Assembly (NCBI RefSeq): GCF_008831285.2
Contig: NC_045141.1
Span: forward strand, 18,906,848 to 18,970,847
Reading direction: 5' to 3'
DNA length: 64,000 bases
Source: Nymphaea colorata
Taxonomy: Eukaryota > Streptophyta > Magnoliopsida > Nymphaeales > Nymphaeaceae
Part shown: piece after piece, positions 52,901 to 63,979 of the stretch
Numbering within the stretch: position 1 is the stretch's first letter
How the letters are laid out: every line of letters begins with the position of its first letter
Position numbers and translations under genes: made by a program
The notes under the pieces: model-generated
The model's database searches: none
Seen by the model: the letters and a program-made list of their open reading frames with translations, nothing else
Told to the model about the DNA's origin: nothing

Positions 52901-54269
52901 ACTTGTGATCGTTGGCCAAAGGTATGACCTGTAGACAGAGTTATAATTCTTAAGCATGTGGTCCTAGCCTCAACAAAAGACCAAATTTACATAAATTATT
53001 ATCAGATGAACCTTTTTCATGGAACACTTTACAGTAGTTCCTACTCCCCAAGTTCCATTCAGGCATCAAAAGAGTTATCATGTGATGACTTCTTCTGACC
53101 TTAGGGCATTTATGTTAAATATGAGGATCAATTAGTTACATAATGAACAAAATAATGATCTAGAGCCAATAACAAAATCTTTTATGCCTTCAAATGTAAG
53201 GTCTATATCATAAACTCATCTGTTAATCTTTTGTCCAAATAAGTGGACACATGCCTAACTAGACAGAAATACTTGACTTGAAAATATAGAAAACATCTCC
53301 AATGAAACTGTAAGGACAGGTACATGGAATGATGGAAAGCAACAAAGTCCTAGGTAGCTTCTCAATAACTATGTAGCTCACCAGCGAGTTCCTCCCAAAT
53401 CCAAGCTTGCTTTCTATCTCATTCATTTCATAGCAAATCACATAGCCACCTTCCCCTGGCAAAGAATAAATAAGATATGTCACCAAGACAAACATTATAA
53501 TATAAACTTGAGAGGAAGTAATTACTGATGAAAAGAACATTACATTATTCCAAACAATAGGGGCACAAGTAGATCTTGGATTGTAACGCCGATTAGAGAA
53601 AGAATTACCTAGATAAATATCCCTGTACACTGTTCTAGCACCAAAAAGGAAGACATCTGAGTCAGCAGTAAAGCACCCGTCCTGAAGATGATGGCTAGCT
53701 TTAGAGGTTCCTTGAGATTTGTAGTTCTACATATAATTTAGATAGAATGAATGTTTATCACTTACAGAAAAGCCACAAGAGTTCAACAATGCACATTGTG
53801 CTTCAGCTTCCTCTATCCTGAAAAAGAAAGATAAGCATAAGGCAAGCTAGAGACAAGTTTCTATTACCTGGTTCATGAGTTATGTAAAGTTGAGATGTCA
53901 AAAATAATAAATTTACCAAATAAGAAAGGCAAGCCAGTTCACAAGGAGCTGGAGTTTCCTCATGAAGGTAAAGAACAATTGCTTTATTTTCATAAGCTTG
54001 TCCATATTTTATTTAACAGAAAACAAGCATTAGATCATGTGATCATGACATATAAGCAGATTTTTTCACAAGCTTCAATAATCAAAAGCCACAACAGATG
54101 AAAACTTGACAACTTGAAAAAAATTACATTCTTACTTAAACAAAACATGATTAAAAGTTTGATCTACAATAAATAAACAATGCTCTGCACATCTATCTGA
54201 TAAATTGAGCTGCTTTACGTGTTTTACCTAAATAATTCCATCCTCTCTTATTTATTCATTATTTTTTCT

Positions 54270-54309
<40 letters not shown>

Positions 54310-55631
54310 GTATGTATGTATATGTGCGTGTGCGTGTGTAAAATAAATAATAAATAAATAAGAGAGGATGGAAGGAATGAACAGGAAGGAAGACAGACAG
54401 CCAACAAGACTTGATGGAGCATGTACAAAAGACATATATACAAGTATGAAGTAACTACATACAGAAGAGTAGACATTACCCATCCAAACATGGGATCCCA
54501 AGGGAAATGCCTAGATCTTTGGCATCTTTTATCATGCGTGAAAACTCAGAACCCAAGTTTCTTTTGAGTGAAGTCTTTCTCTCTAAAGTTGCCTCATCTT
54601 GTACGTTCTGTTCGTGCATTTTAAAGACGTTAACAACTTTAATAAAGACGTGATTTTCAGGAAAAAGAAAAGAAGAAGTTTAAGGTAACAACTTTAATAA
54701 AGGAACTAACATCACCAGTTGACCCCAATCTTTTCCTATAAGTAGATAATTTGAGTGCAGGAATGGATCCATCTGCAAAGGAAAACAAACACCAGCAACT
54801 TAAGCAAAACACGGATAAGAAAAACTGAAATATAGTGAATAAGAATATAAATCAAAGATTCAAAAGAAATAACCTCTTACGTAAGAAATATCAAATTGTT
54901 TTAAAGTTGAAAGGATAATACAGGCGGAAGCACAATAAAAGGTGTCCTACAGAAACATCGTTTTGGCATAAACAATGGTGTTCAGTATTCACCGTATAAA
55001 AGGAGTGAAATTTCACAGTCCCCATCAATTACTATTTGTAGCAAGTGAAGGAAAAATGTAGTACGAGAACAGAAACACCGATCTTTTAAATCTTAAGTTT
55101 CACCAGCAGCGGCAGCGACGAAGGCAAAAATAAAAATAAATAAAAAAAAAAAGCTTGAAGTTCAATGTTCGTAAATTATCAAAAACTTCTCATCTGCGTT
55201 ATTCTAGCGGTACAGTAGACTGGATGCAATTGGAAATGAAAAAGATAACCGTTAGCAACGGTGCTCTATATGCTGTGAAATGAGGATTCTGAGGTACCAT
55301 GAATTCTTTCAGGAAATAAATTCGAAATATATACATTATATAACTTGAACAGTTTTTCTTTCTTTGAAGAACCCTAAACACCAAAATATATGATAATTGT
55401 GTAGCTGTCGAGGTATTAATGGAACTCCAACGCCACTCCACGTTCTGCCAATCCAAAAGTCAACGCATGCACTTATCTACGTCAGCTGAGCACTCATCAA
55501 ACAGAAAAAAGGCGAACACAACATTAGGATAGCAAACTCTTTCTTCCAACAAAATTTTCACCCATGAAAACTAAAGAAACCAAAATAACACTATTGCCAA
55601 TCGTTAAGGTAAACTATTCGACCGATCATAG

Positions 55632-55678
<47 letters not shown>

Positions 55679-56028
55679 GAGGGAGATTACCAGCCACGAG
55701 GATGATGGTACAATTGAGGGCGATGAGGGCTCTGAGTCGGTGGAACAAGCCTCTGAGGAACGGTTTGTCCCCATTTATGTGGTGCCGTCGGCTCACACTG
55801 TGGAGTTGAACGATCCAGCACGACAAGTCGACGCACAGCCGCTTGTTCCTTTCAATTCACAGCAAAGAAACGCAAAACAAAAGGAAGAGAAGAGTCAGAA
55901 GAAAGTGTCCCAGGTTAGGGTTCTAAGTTCAAACAAGAGAGAGAGAGAGAGAGAGATCACTGGAGGTGGTTAAGAGGGACAGTCTTCTTGCAGGATTCCA
56001 GGATTTCCCAGAGTTTGTTCACTCCCAT
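41355..56028 (-). CDS. SEND1: SEND1-type GEN1/XPG-family structure-specific nuclease
   Basis: Fourteen exons on the minus strand: 55961-56028, 55691-55848, 54716-54772, 54480-54597, 53766-53817, 53609-53681, 53382-53455, 45946-46005, 44612-44783, 43590-43689, 43418-43500, 42986-43086, 42728-42858 and 41355-41730, 540 residues. The N-terminus MGVNKLWEILESCKKTVPL with CVDLSCW (Asp30) is the XPG-N part. LDGIEEAEAQCALLN (Glu137, Glu139) and FTADSDVFLFGA (Asp158, Asp160) are XPG-I. LLLGGDYSQKVHGIG (Asp210) starts the helix-hairpin-helix part. LPVGYRVASILKHRKLNGVE is the chromodomain-like region and a lysine-rich tail follows. All acidic catalytic residues are present. The family cuts flaps, bubbles and Holliday junctions in the nucleus. 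The start fits Arabidopsis SEND1 (At3g48900) better than GEN1. Intron 7 (7.4 kb) carries a copia element. Exon 4 uses the second of two AG sites. Confidence 0.94.
42472..42641. mobile_element. TIR repeat, AGGGGTGGAGCC family, copy 3
   Basis: Starts CAGGGGTGGAGATAG and ends CTGCCTGTGACCCTG in intron 13 of SEND1. The interior phrase GGGGCACTAG-ATTAAATTTTACAATTTTA is typical of small plant TIR repeats of this kind. Confidence 0.45.
43360..43417 (-). repeat. CT tract at the 5' splice site of SEND1 intron 11
   Basis: On the sense (minus) strand GTTCTCTCTCTC begins exactly at the donor and continues as (CT)n and then (TG)n for about 55 bases. Confidence 0.95.
44301..44334. repeat. (TA)n(TG)n microsatellite in SEND1 intron 9
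   Basis: Short TA run followed by about eleven TG units. Confidence 0.9.
46822..47104. mobile_element. TIR repeat, GTCACATGGGTGC family, copy 2
   Basis: The left end GTCACATGGGTGC and the right end GCACTCAGGTGAC are inverted repeats matching at 11 of 13 positions, extendable to 16 with the outer TAT/ATA. It contains a (TA)n run. It lies in SEND1 intron 7, about 105 bp from the copia element. Confidence 0.55.
47210..47716 (-). repeat. Copia LTR, left copy (3' LTR of the element)
   Basis: 507 bp, TGTAAATC to TTCTAACA on the plus strand. It contains a strong palindrome at 47452-47505. About 98.8 percent identical to the right LTR. Confidence 0.97.
52119..52625 (-). repeat. Copia LTR, right copy (5' LTR of the element)
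   Basis: 507 bp, same ends as the left copy, with the matching palindrome at about 52361-52414. Its inner edge touches the tRNA-Met-like primer-binding site. Confidence 0.97.
54235..54374. repeat. Long fold-back in SEND1 intron 4
   Basis: The left arm, beginning TCCATCCTCTCTTATTTATT and continuing into (CA)n(TA)n, is complementary over about 65 bp to the right arm, which runs (TA)n(TG)n and ends AATAAGAGAGGATGGA. The outer 30 bp of each arm are unique sequence, so the inverted repeat is not only due to the microsatellite. There is almost no loop. Confidence 0.85.
55636..55690 (-). repeat. CT tract near the 5' splice site of SEND1 intron 2
   Basis: On the sense (minus) strand the donor GTAATCTCCCTCCC leads into about 40 bases of (CT)n beginning 16 bases into the intron. 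Confidence 0.95.
55937..55960 (-). repeat. CT tract at the 5' splice site of SEND1 intron 1
   Basis: On the sense (minus) strand the donor GTGATCTCTCTC leads directly into (CT)n of about 20 bases. Confidence 0.95.
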
Positions 56029-58440
56029 GGTTCGCACTCGCTCTATCCCTCTTCGTGCCAGGTGATGATCCTGCTCGGGTGCTACAGGAGGGAAATGATG
56101 CATGGTTTCGGTGAAATAGAAATTTTTGAAACCCCGGCAAATGAGGGGTCGGGTCTGGATCTGTAATCTGACTGGATTATGATCCACGCTCTCCGGTTTA
56201 TTAACTGGAAATCCCAATTTATTATTACACATCATTTAAAATGAAAACGGCTTAGTTCGATCGCAATGGCCACTATGTTTATGTGTCTTAACCGATGGAA
56301 TGTCATATTTAATTTGAACCATCGTTGATGTCCATACAGCTCAAGATTTTGGAGGCAATGAGAATATGGGGATTTTATATTTGTTTTTGAACAGTGAGTT
56401 GTAATCCTTTCACTAATCAGAAAAATCAAAACTGCCAGTATGAGTCATTTTCTCATACCATAAACTCTGATCTCTCTTCTTTTCTGGTCATGCCCAAGTT
56501 GTAGCTCTTGTTGGTGTTATACCCACCTTTGGCTTTAGCTTACTCGGCCTTGTGTTGCTCAAGTGACTTGGTGATTTGCAAGAGCGGAACTACCATTCTT
56601 TTCTTTTCTTTTTTTTTTTTTAGGGTTTAGGGCTTCTGTGACGCTCAAGCCGACTAGCTATGCTAAGTGCTTAGTATTTATGGTAGACTTTCTTAATTTG
56701 TTCATCGATATTGAACTTTTTCAATCATTTTCAGATCAACATGGTTTGTTGTCCTTCTAGATTTTCCCACCTATTGATCCCCAGACGATTCTTATCAGAA
56801 ACTCATATGTATAATGACCGACAATTCTATGTAATGCCAAATAACAGAACTAAGTATTGCACTCCATATGGCAGGTCAGGATTTTCAGGTAAAATAGTTG
56901 TAGGTTTTACTGGGACGAACAAATTAAGAGGCATTACAATTTACTTGTTAAATTAGAGTTGCTTTTTTCATTTTCCCCTGGAAATGCATGCAAGTATACC
57001 TTGAAAAGTTTTTTCACAGAGCCTTCGGTCTTCTTTTTGACTAAATTGTTCATTGTTGAATTAGATATATAAGGAAGAGAAATAAAGACACTTTAATCAG
57101 GTTGCCATGTTTATCTAAAAGCTAACCCCAATATGAGAGTAGTAGAAAACGGACAGATAGGAGAAGCACAGCCATGCTTGATTGCATCTATGAGAACCAG
57201 GGCCGATCCCACTGCACCAACTTCTTTGAATTGGCCAAAAATTAATGGTTTAGTTTTCTCATACAAGTTACTTAAGCTGAAATAAGAGTATTTGTGCTTC
57301 ACTTGTTCCTTTATATCACTCTGAAAGTTTTTTTTTTTTTTTTTACAGTATACGAGAAACAGTTTAGTAATCTAGTATAAACAAGCAACCTAAAAACTGA
57401 AATTTCTCTGAAGTTCTTTACGTTCGCATTTTACCGCATTGCGTTATTGAAGAACAGAAATTTTCTCTTGCCAAAAAGAGGTCATTTTTTCTCATTTTAT
57501 AAAAACAAATTTGAAAATGCATTTATATCCGAAGGTTTTTTGTTCACCTCACTTTTAGCGTTAATATGTGCACAGACGCATTTAAATTAGATGCCGCTCT
57601 GGCTTTCGCAAACCCTATTTTCTTTTGTTAGGCCATCTACCTTTTCTATTTATGTGTATTCAGTGGCCTCGAAAAGAATTTCTTACAAAAGAGTTGGTTT
57701 GGACTTTATCCTTTGACGTTTTATTATATGAAACAATTCAAATCCACATATTCTGTGAATACACACACACACACACCTGCCGAATCTAAAATACTTTAAG
57801 ATGATCTTCTATTGACACATGCTCGATAACTCTTTAAAAAATGAACAATGAAAAAATGTCATAATTTTGGGGACCAAAAAAGCTGATAATTCATGACAAT
57901 GCTCAAGACATTTGGATCTTGTCCATAACATTTCCGAGTAATTTCATAATAAGATTCCATGAAAAGCGAAGAGTCCAGTGATCAAAATAGCTTCCACCCG
58001 AATCAAAGTTCGAAAGACACCAATCTTAAATCCAAGGCATTCAAAGCGGCATAAAATGTGTTTTGAGAAATCCTCTCAATAGGATGGCCCTAAAACTCAT
58101 GCTATATGTTAAAAACCATGGATTTAAAGTCTGATAAAAAAATGATCTAATCTGAGATCCTAAATATCTCAAATCACCACTACGGATCGATGAAAGAAAC
58201 ACAACCTTATGTTCCAGCCTAATTATAATGTTCCAACCTAATTATAGAACGGCTGTTATTTTGTTAACCGCAGATACGAAGTGAACGTTCACTCGAAGGT
58301 TTGGGGTAAATCACTTTGCTAAAAGAGAGGCACTCCTGGGAGCCCGTTAGTCGTTATTATCTATGATGGGAATAGAAAATAAAGAAAGCCAAGATGCCCA
58401 TTTTCATCCGGCAAATTTAAGCCCTCAAAGGACAGCGGGA
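56029..58440. other. Spacer upstream of SEND1, downstream of the FAR1-domain gene
   Basis: About 2.4 kb that holds the SEND1 promoter on its left side and the 3' UTR of the next gene on its right. AT-rich with a few homopolymer runs (for example poly-T near 57330). No exon recognised. The 81-codon frame near 56.7-57.0 kb shows no family features. Confidence 0.6.
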
Positions 58441-61068
58441 CTAGCTTACATCATTTACAGGGAAAAGAGGAAAAGAAGGCCGTCTTAGGATCTTCTTATC
58501 TGTTCCAATGACGTAAACACCATCCCACGGACAATGAATAACAGTATAGCACCACCATTTGATTTTAACTACCTCCATCACAAATTCATTAAGCTTCACT
58601 TGGCCATACCTGCGAACAGCAATTAAAAATACAGTTATTTATTTCCCAAGAATACACCGTGAAATTTTCAAGATAGACAATGAAGTGGTGCATGACATTC
58701 ATACGCGAACACTGTTTTTGTGGAAAGCGGAGACCTGTATGCCATTTGATGAAGAACACGAACACTGTAAAACACGTTAACTTTGATTAGCATTTGCTCC
58801 ATGCGTATCTACAGAAGAGGCTCTGCAAACCAACAAGATATGGTTCTCGTGAAAAGACCCAATTAAAACACAAAACTTGGACCAAAAGTCTCGAGTTACA
58901 TTAATTTCATACCCTATGGAACTTGAGGAAGCAATATCTGCTTGTTGAATTAGCTGCCCACATGCCTCCAGTGGTGAAGCCATCATCTCTTTCTTAAAGA
59001 GGATTGAGGATAAAAAATAACATCTGATTAATAGTCAAAGAACGTCATCGAGTAACGTTACGTGCAAAACACAAATAATACCTGAGAAGCGCTTGAGTTG
59101 GCCTCACGTGGACTAACTGATGCTCCGTCCACTTTTTTCTTTTTCCGGTTTTTCACAAGCGAACCTTTAAACCTTGGTCGACTTTGACGAGAGGCCTCCT
59201 TCACTTTCATACCACTTCCTTTTCTTATAGTTGATGTCTCATATTCATTTACTACTTGCACTTGACAGTTATCGAGCACAGCATCTTGCATGTCAGATAA
59301 GCCGTGAGTTTGTTGTTGAGCACCTCCTCCAGTGACGAGAGACTTTCTGGGACTAATCTGAGGAAAACTACAGCTCTTAATTAACATGCCCTCCACTGTT
59401 TCTGCGATCAATTTAGCTTGATTCTCAAGGTACTTGGATGTCTCCTCAGTTTCTGCTGCTCTAGAAACAATTTTCCAAAAGGTACGACTTAGAGAGCTAT
59501 ATCGTGATGCTATAGCTGACTCTTTATCACCATAGGTAGGAGTTGCAAGCTTATGATTGTGTCTTTCTTCAAAATCAGATATATGCAGTCTCCCATTCAT
59601 CCCCATCCTCACAACCATGCGTGCAGGACAACCACACCTGCTACTCCCCCTTACTCGAACCACAGCATTTGTATTTTCTTTGGGAAAGCCTGCTTTGGAG
59701 CACTTGAATTCCTTGCGTGTCACCACACCTTTAACATTCCTATACCAACCACTAACTCGGACCTTAAACCCTTGCCTCCCTGCATATGCATTGTAAAAGC
59801 TTTCTGCAGCATCCATATCATCAAACTCCAAGCCGATCTTGGGCACAAAATCGCTATCTTCAAATTTAGAGGTGGATACTTGCACCGGAGCTCCATCACA
59901 ACTTTCTTTGGAGTTAGCTTCGCCTTGTGGTGGATCTGAATTCATGCCTTTGAAAACAACAAAAAGAAATAAAATCAACTGAGATCACCATACCTGTTAC
60001 TTCATGATGATAAACTTATTGCCTAAGGCCAGTAACTTCTTAGGAGCAACAGAAAATAACAGGAAAGAAGCAACAGGGTTGGCGCAGGTCACTAGGCACT
60101 GGACCATGGCAGCTAATCATGGGTTTCAATCCCATCGTAGTCCCTGGAAAATTGGAGTTCTCCGCGCTTGACCAGGTCAATGTTCATGACTATTAAAGGC
60201 TTCCCCTCCGGAGTTCTACATTGGAAGGTATAACTGGTAGGTACAGAAGGTTAAAGCAGTTGGGCACATCCTTGAATGATTTTTTAATTCTAACAAACAA
60301 GAATAACTATGTGGAGAAGAAAAGGAAAAAATAGGAACAAAAAGTCTGGCTTTTGGAAAAGGGAAAAAAGGTATTTCATGCCAAATATATGAAACCAACA
60401 ACCACACCTGGAAATGTACAAGAACCACCAAGCAGATGAACAGAGGCCGAAGTACACTTGAAGAAATGCTTACACTACAAAGAAAACAAGATCATAGTAA
60501 CTTGACCAAAACAATGACAAAAAACAAAAATTCCAACAAAACAAACATGCAAACTGACGGACAGACAAAAAGGCGAACATACATGAGCTCGCGCATGGTC
60601 ATTCGTCGAACCTATATCCATGCTCCCACCAGCTATACAACTCAGAATTACCGATTGACATTTTCCCTTCTGTGCATGTTCGCTTCTAGGCAGTCGGAGC
60701 CAGAGAACATAAGCAAGTTTTCTCACTAAGCAATGCAAATGCAAGAGTCGATAACACGCACAAGCAAGACGATCCTCCTTTCTCCTTTTTCTTTTCTCTT
60801 TTTAAGAACTTAGACTGATGCTAATATGAGGTACAATACAAAGGAACGCACACTGTATCAGTAACAAAACACTACGTAAAGAGAAAATTTTACCGGAGAT
60901 AAAAAAACAGCAGAAGAACAAGGGGAGAAACGACTTACTTTCATCCACATCAGAAGCAGGATCAGGAGAAGTGGTGCGTGTCTGCTGAGTCTCGTCCTCC
61001 GGCTGAGTTTCCACTTCGCCCACCCCATCAGTGCCTTTGGACAACTCATCTCCGTCGGCCTCCGGCAT
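58441..61068 (-). CDS. FAR1 DNA-binding-domain protein without transposase domain
   Basis: Predicted exons on the minus strand: 60939-61068, 59082-59947, 58913-58992 and, less surely, 58441-58609, 414 residues if all are used. The start MPEADGDELSKGTDGVGE opens an acidic N-terminal part. The FAR1/WRKY-GCM1 domain (about 94-177) reads SFYNAYAGRQGFKVRV, then FKCSKAGF, SSRCGCPARMVVR and ERHNHKL, with the Cys and His zinc ligands in place. A basic stretch (RPRFKGSLVKNRKKKKVDG) near residue 320 looks like a nuclear localisation signal. The MULE transposase and SWIM domains of full FHY3/FAR1 proteins are absent, as in short FRS/FRF proteins, which bind DNA and may compete with FHY3/FAR1. The last exon is weakly supported, and reading through at exon 2 or 3 gives other ends. 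Confidence 0.8.
60077..60240 (+). mobile_element. SINE-like tRNA-derived repeat
   Basis: In intron 1 of the FAR1-domain gene, GGTTGGCGCAGG looks like an RNA polymerase III A box, and GGGTTTCAATCCC, about 45 bases on, looks like a B box, both with a mismatch or two. The intervening text GACCATGGCAGCTAATCATG recalls plant tRNA-derived SINEs. No poly-A tail or target site duplication could be fixed, so the right limit is a guess. Confidence 0.4.
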
Positions 61069-63406
61069 TTTGCCGCGCAGAATGAGCAAACGGAAGGAGG
61101 GATTACCAAACGGAGGAGGTGAAGGAAGCGGAGGGGAAGCCGAACTAGGGCTACACAGAGGACTGGGAGCAGAAGAGGCCGGACAAGCGGCCGCCGTTCG
61201 GGATATTGCGAGTAGACGGCGGAGGGAAAGCCGGCCGACTTGCAGAAGGGAAGGCCGAGAGGAAGCGAAGGAGGAAGAGCAGCAGCGGGAGGAAGGCGTG
61301 CGAGGAGGAGCAGTAGGAGGGACAAAATCTCGCGCTCCCATTCCGGATTTCAAAAGCCATAAACTTTGCGTTTGGAACAAATCTTGGCGTCCACTGTAAG
61401 GAGCGTCGGGCGGAACTAACAGTGACGGCCGTTAATAATGTGGGGCCCGACTTCGGTAGGAACAAGGACTGATCCAACGATTGGGATTTCATAAACGCAA
61501 AAAGACAGAACTTCAGGTTTCCACCTGTCGCTGAGTCCCCTGATCGTAATCGCTCGGCTGTATCGGCCCATATGAAGCCGAATAGGCTCATGTCAGTTCA
61601 TATCGGCCTATTAAACTCGTATCGTTCCTATATATTAATAAAATAATATGAATAATTTCTAATAAATCAATACGAGCTGGCGCTATATTTGCATTGGCTT
61701 TCAAGACACAAAATAGAAATGAAGATTTACAGCCGTGGTACAAATTGTTAGTTGATATTGAATTCAGGTCTGAACTCAAATATGCAATTTTTTTAAAGAT
61801 ATAACTTGATTTGATATTTCAGGGGATTGTACCAATGGACTAAAAGCTGGTAGGTAGCTAGTTTTCCTTTCAACTTTTATGGCTTCAACTTTTATGGCAT
61901 CAACTCTTTGTGCTATAAAAAAAAAATTATTGAAAGAGGGTGTTTTTTTTTTTGTGGTGGGAAGGAGAGGGAAGGTGTGAGGATGTACACTGATAAGTTG
62001 AAGCATAACAAAGATGTCACTCCGAAGCACCAAAAACAACTCTAAACCCTACGAGAATGGTAACTAACTAACGATAATTTGCTTAAGTCAGATCCGTTAA
62101 GGTCCCTACTAATCTACTGGAAGGGCAGCCAGGGCTTCCTCCAGCATGTTCAACATGCAAAGAGCATGTAAAGCGAAAGTTGGAAGGTAACGTGACTTGA
62201 AAAAACGAAAATGCCACAAAAAAAAGTATCTTACCTATTAAAACACAACAAACGCATGGTTAAGTTAATTGTGCTATTGCAAAATCAATTTTGCAAAGAA
62301 AAATACAATGGCAGGGTTAATGGGTTCAGGAAAGTCATCTAGAGTGAGAAACAGGGAAACTGCCATCAGAAAAGAGAGAAAATTTTCTTAGCGATTATGC
62401 CCTAAATACACTCATCTTAACTACTCATAAATACATAGGGACGAGCATATGGTGGGGGTACTCGTCGTGGCTGTTTGGCTTGAGCTCAGGTACTGGAAAG
62501 GAGTCAGCTGGAGCAAACGGGGTTCGCTCAATTAGATTTTATGCCTCAGTCTGGTCTAGTGGTGAAAACCAAAATCCCTGTTAACTTGCAGAGCTAAGAA
62601 AACTGGGTTAGGTTTGGTTGTGGTTAATAAACTAGATTCATTAACTAATTCAATGATGCATGTAAACAATTGAGGTGATTGTGTCGAGTGCCATATCTCA
62701 AGAGACTAATCAATAGGGTTCTATGAGTCATCTAGTCTCTGGTGTGTTCGGTATGCAGTAAAAATCTGGTCTCTGTAAAAAGATTCAGCTTGTTTGAAAG
62801 ATAACAGGCTAGCATGTTCAAGGACAGCCATTCCATTATCATTAACCTGCTTGCTAAGTTCACCAAGAAGTGGACTTCTATGTGATCAGCCAAGAAATGG
62901 TTGGATGGCATACATACCTAAATGCCTCCGATATAGTGTATGATCTGGTAGTGGACGTGTGAGTCAATAACCTCAGCTGGTCGCACCCTTTGTTCTGCAA
63001 TAGCCTTTGGTGGGTGTCTCATTGAATAGTCCTATTGCAAACTTAAAAGAGCAACATTCTTCATTAGCTGAAAGAAGTTTCCACATTTCTTCTTTGATAA
63101 CTGTTGTGCAAAACTCAGTTTCTGTTAATTCTTTTCCGAAACTAAGAAAGAAGAATTGCTGGCTAGCCAGATGTGAAAGAAAGCACAGCTGCAAACGGAT
63201 ATCCTTCATGTTTCTCAAGAAGAGATGGAAAGCACGTCATTGATTGTTCAGCTAGTTGCTTGAGGAAACTGGCTACTCCAAACAGACATATAGAAAATAC
63301 AAGGTGGCTCAGGAGAAATTTCATAATTCCTTGTACAGTAATTAGCAGTTACAATCTAAACATATCACACACTAATGTTTGCATGTTACCAACTGTTATC
63401 AGCAGA
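61069..63406. other. Spacer with FAR1-domain gene promoter
   Basis: About 2.3 kb. The first 450 bases are GC-richer and probably hold the leader and core promoter of the FAR1-domain gene, while the frames open there run through the start codon. The rest is AT-rich and ends at the stop of the next minus-strand gene. No further exon is recognised. Confidence 0.55.
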
Positions 63407-63979
63407 TCATGGAGGCAAGACAACGTTTTGACATAGTATCAGATCTGAGATTGTTTTTCCATGACGGTCAATCCTCCGTGAAGAGTTCACTCCACCATCT
63501 AAAGCATTTCGGACAACAACATTGAGTGAACTGATTCCCTTGACTTCATAGATTTCAACAGTGGCATGCTCATCAACCCAATTATGTACCCTCTTACTAC
63601 CATTAGGACCTGCACATATAGAAGAGGCAACAAAAAGGGACGACACCACATGCTTCAACCATGAAGGTGTAATTATCTTCTTCAGCCTCTCGATATCTTG
63701 AGGACAATGTGGAATGATGGAGAAGTTCAAGTCATTGCCCTTATCCCCAGCCCTGCTGTGTGCCACATGATATAAAGGAATTTTCTGGCCAGCTGGTGCA
63801 GGCTGTGGAGTCTGAAGAAGAGAGCTGGGCATTGAATTTGATGTTCTATCTACATAATCATCAGTCTGGTGCCCAAATGATTTGTGTGCCGTACGTGGAA
63901 CAGGCAAATGAGCCTCCCTCGCCTCTGAAGGAACAGAACGTTTAGCATTTGTGAACCAGAAGACATGTTCACGGTCTAC
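63407..63979 (-). CDS. AtuA-like (DUF1446) protein, last exon only
   Basis: An open exon from an acceptor (AATCCAG, exon begins 63979 with VDREHVFWFTNAKRSVPSE) to a TAA/TAG-type stop at 63407-63409, about 190 residues. It holds the small C-terminal domain of the acyclic terpene utilisation (AtuA-like) family: IPLYHVAHSRAGDKGNDLNF, then LKHVVSSLF and HNWVDEHATVEIYEVKGI, then SLNVVVRNALDGGVNSSRRI. In bacteria AtuA belongs to citronellol and geraniol breakdown. The plant proteins are uncharacterised. The earlier exons lie right of the window. The first Met in the frame is not the real start. Confidence 0.85.
   Translation of the reverse strand, partial: VDREHVFWFTNAKRSVPSEAREAHLPVPRTAHKSFGHQTDDYVDRTSNSMPSSLLQTPQPAPAGQKIPLYHVAHSRAGDKGNDLNFSIIPHCPQDIERLKKIITPSWLKHVVSSLFVASSICAGPNGSKRVHNWVDEHATVEIYEVKGISSLNVVVRNALDGGVNSSRRIDRHGKTISDLILCQNVVLPP

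Noticed and set aside
60939-61380. 192-codon minus-strand frame starting upstream of the FAR1-domain gene
   Set aside because: The upstream part is proline/serine-rich and reads like a translated leader. The start MPEADGDE is in better context and the frame is open by chance in GC-rich sequence.
62973-63243. Overlapping frames of about 80 codons on both strands before the AtuA-like exon
   Set aside because: No clear similarity to any family; a vague transposon-like feel could not be backed by a motif.
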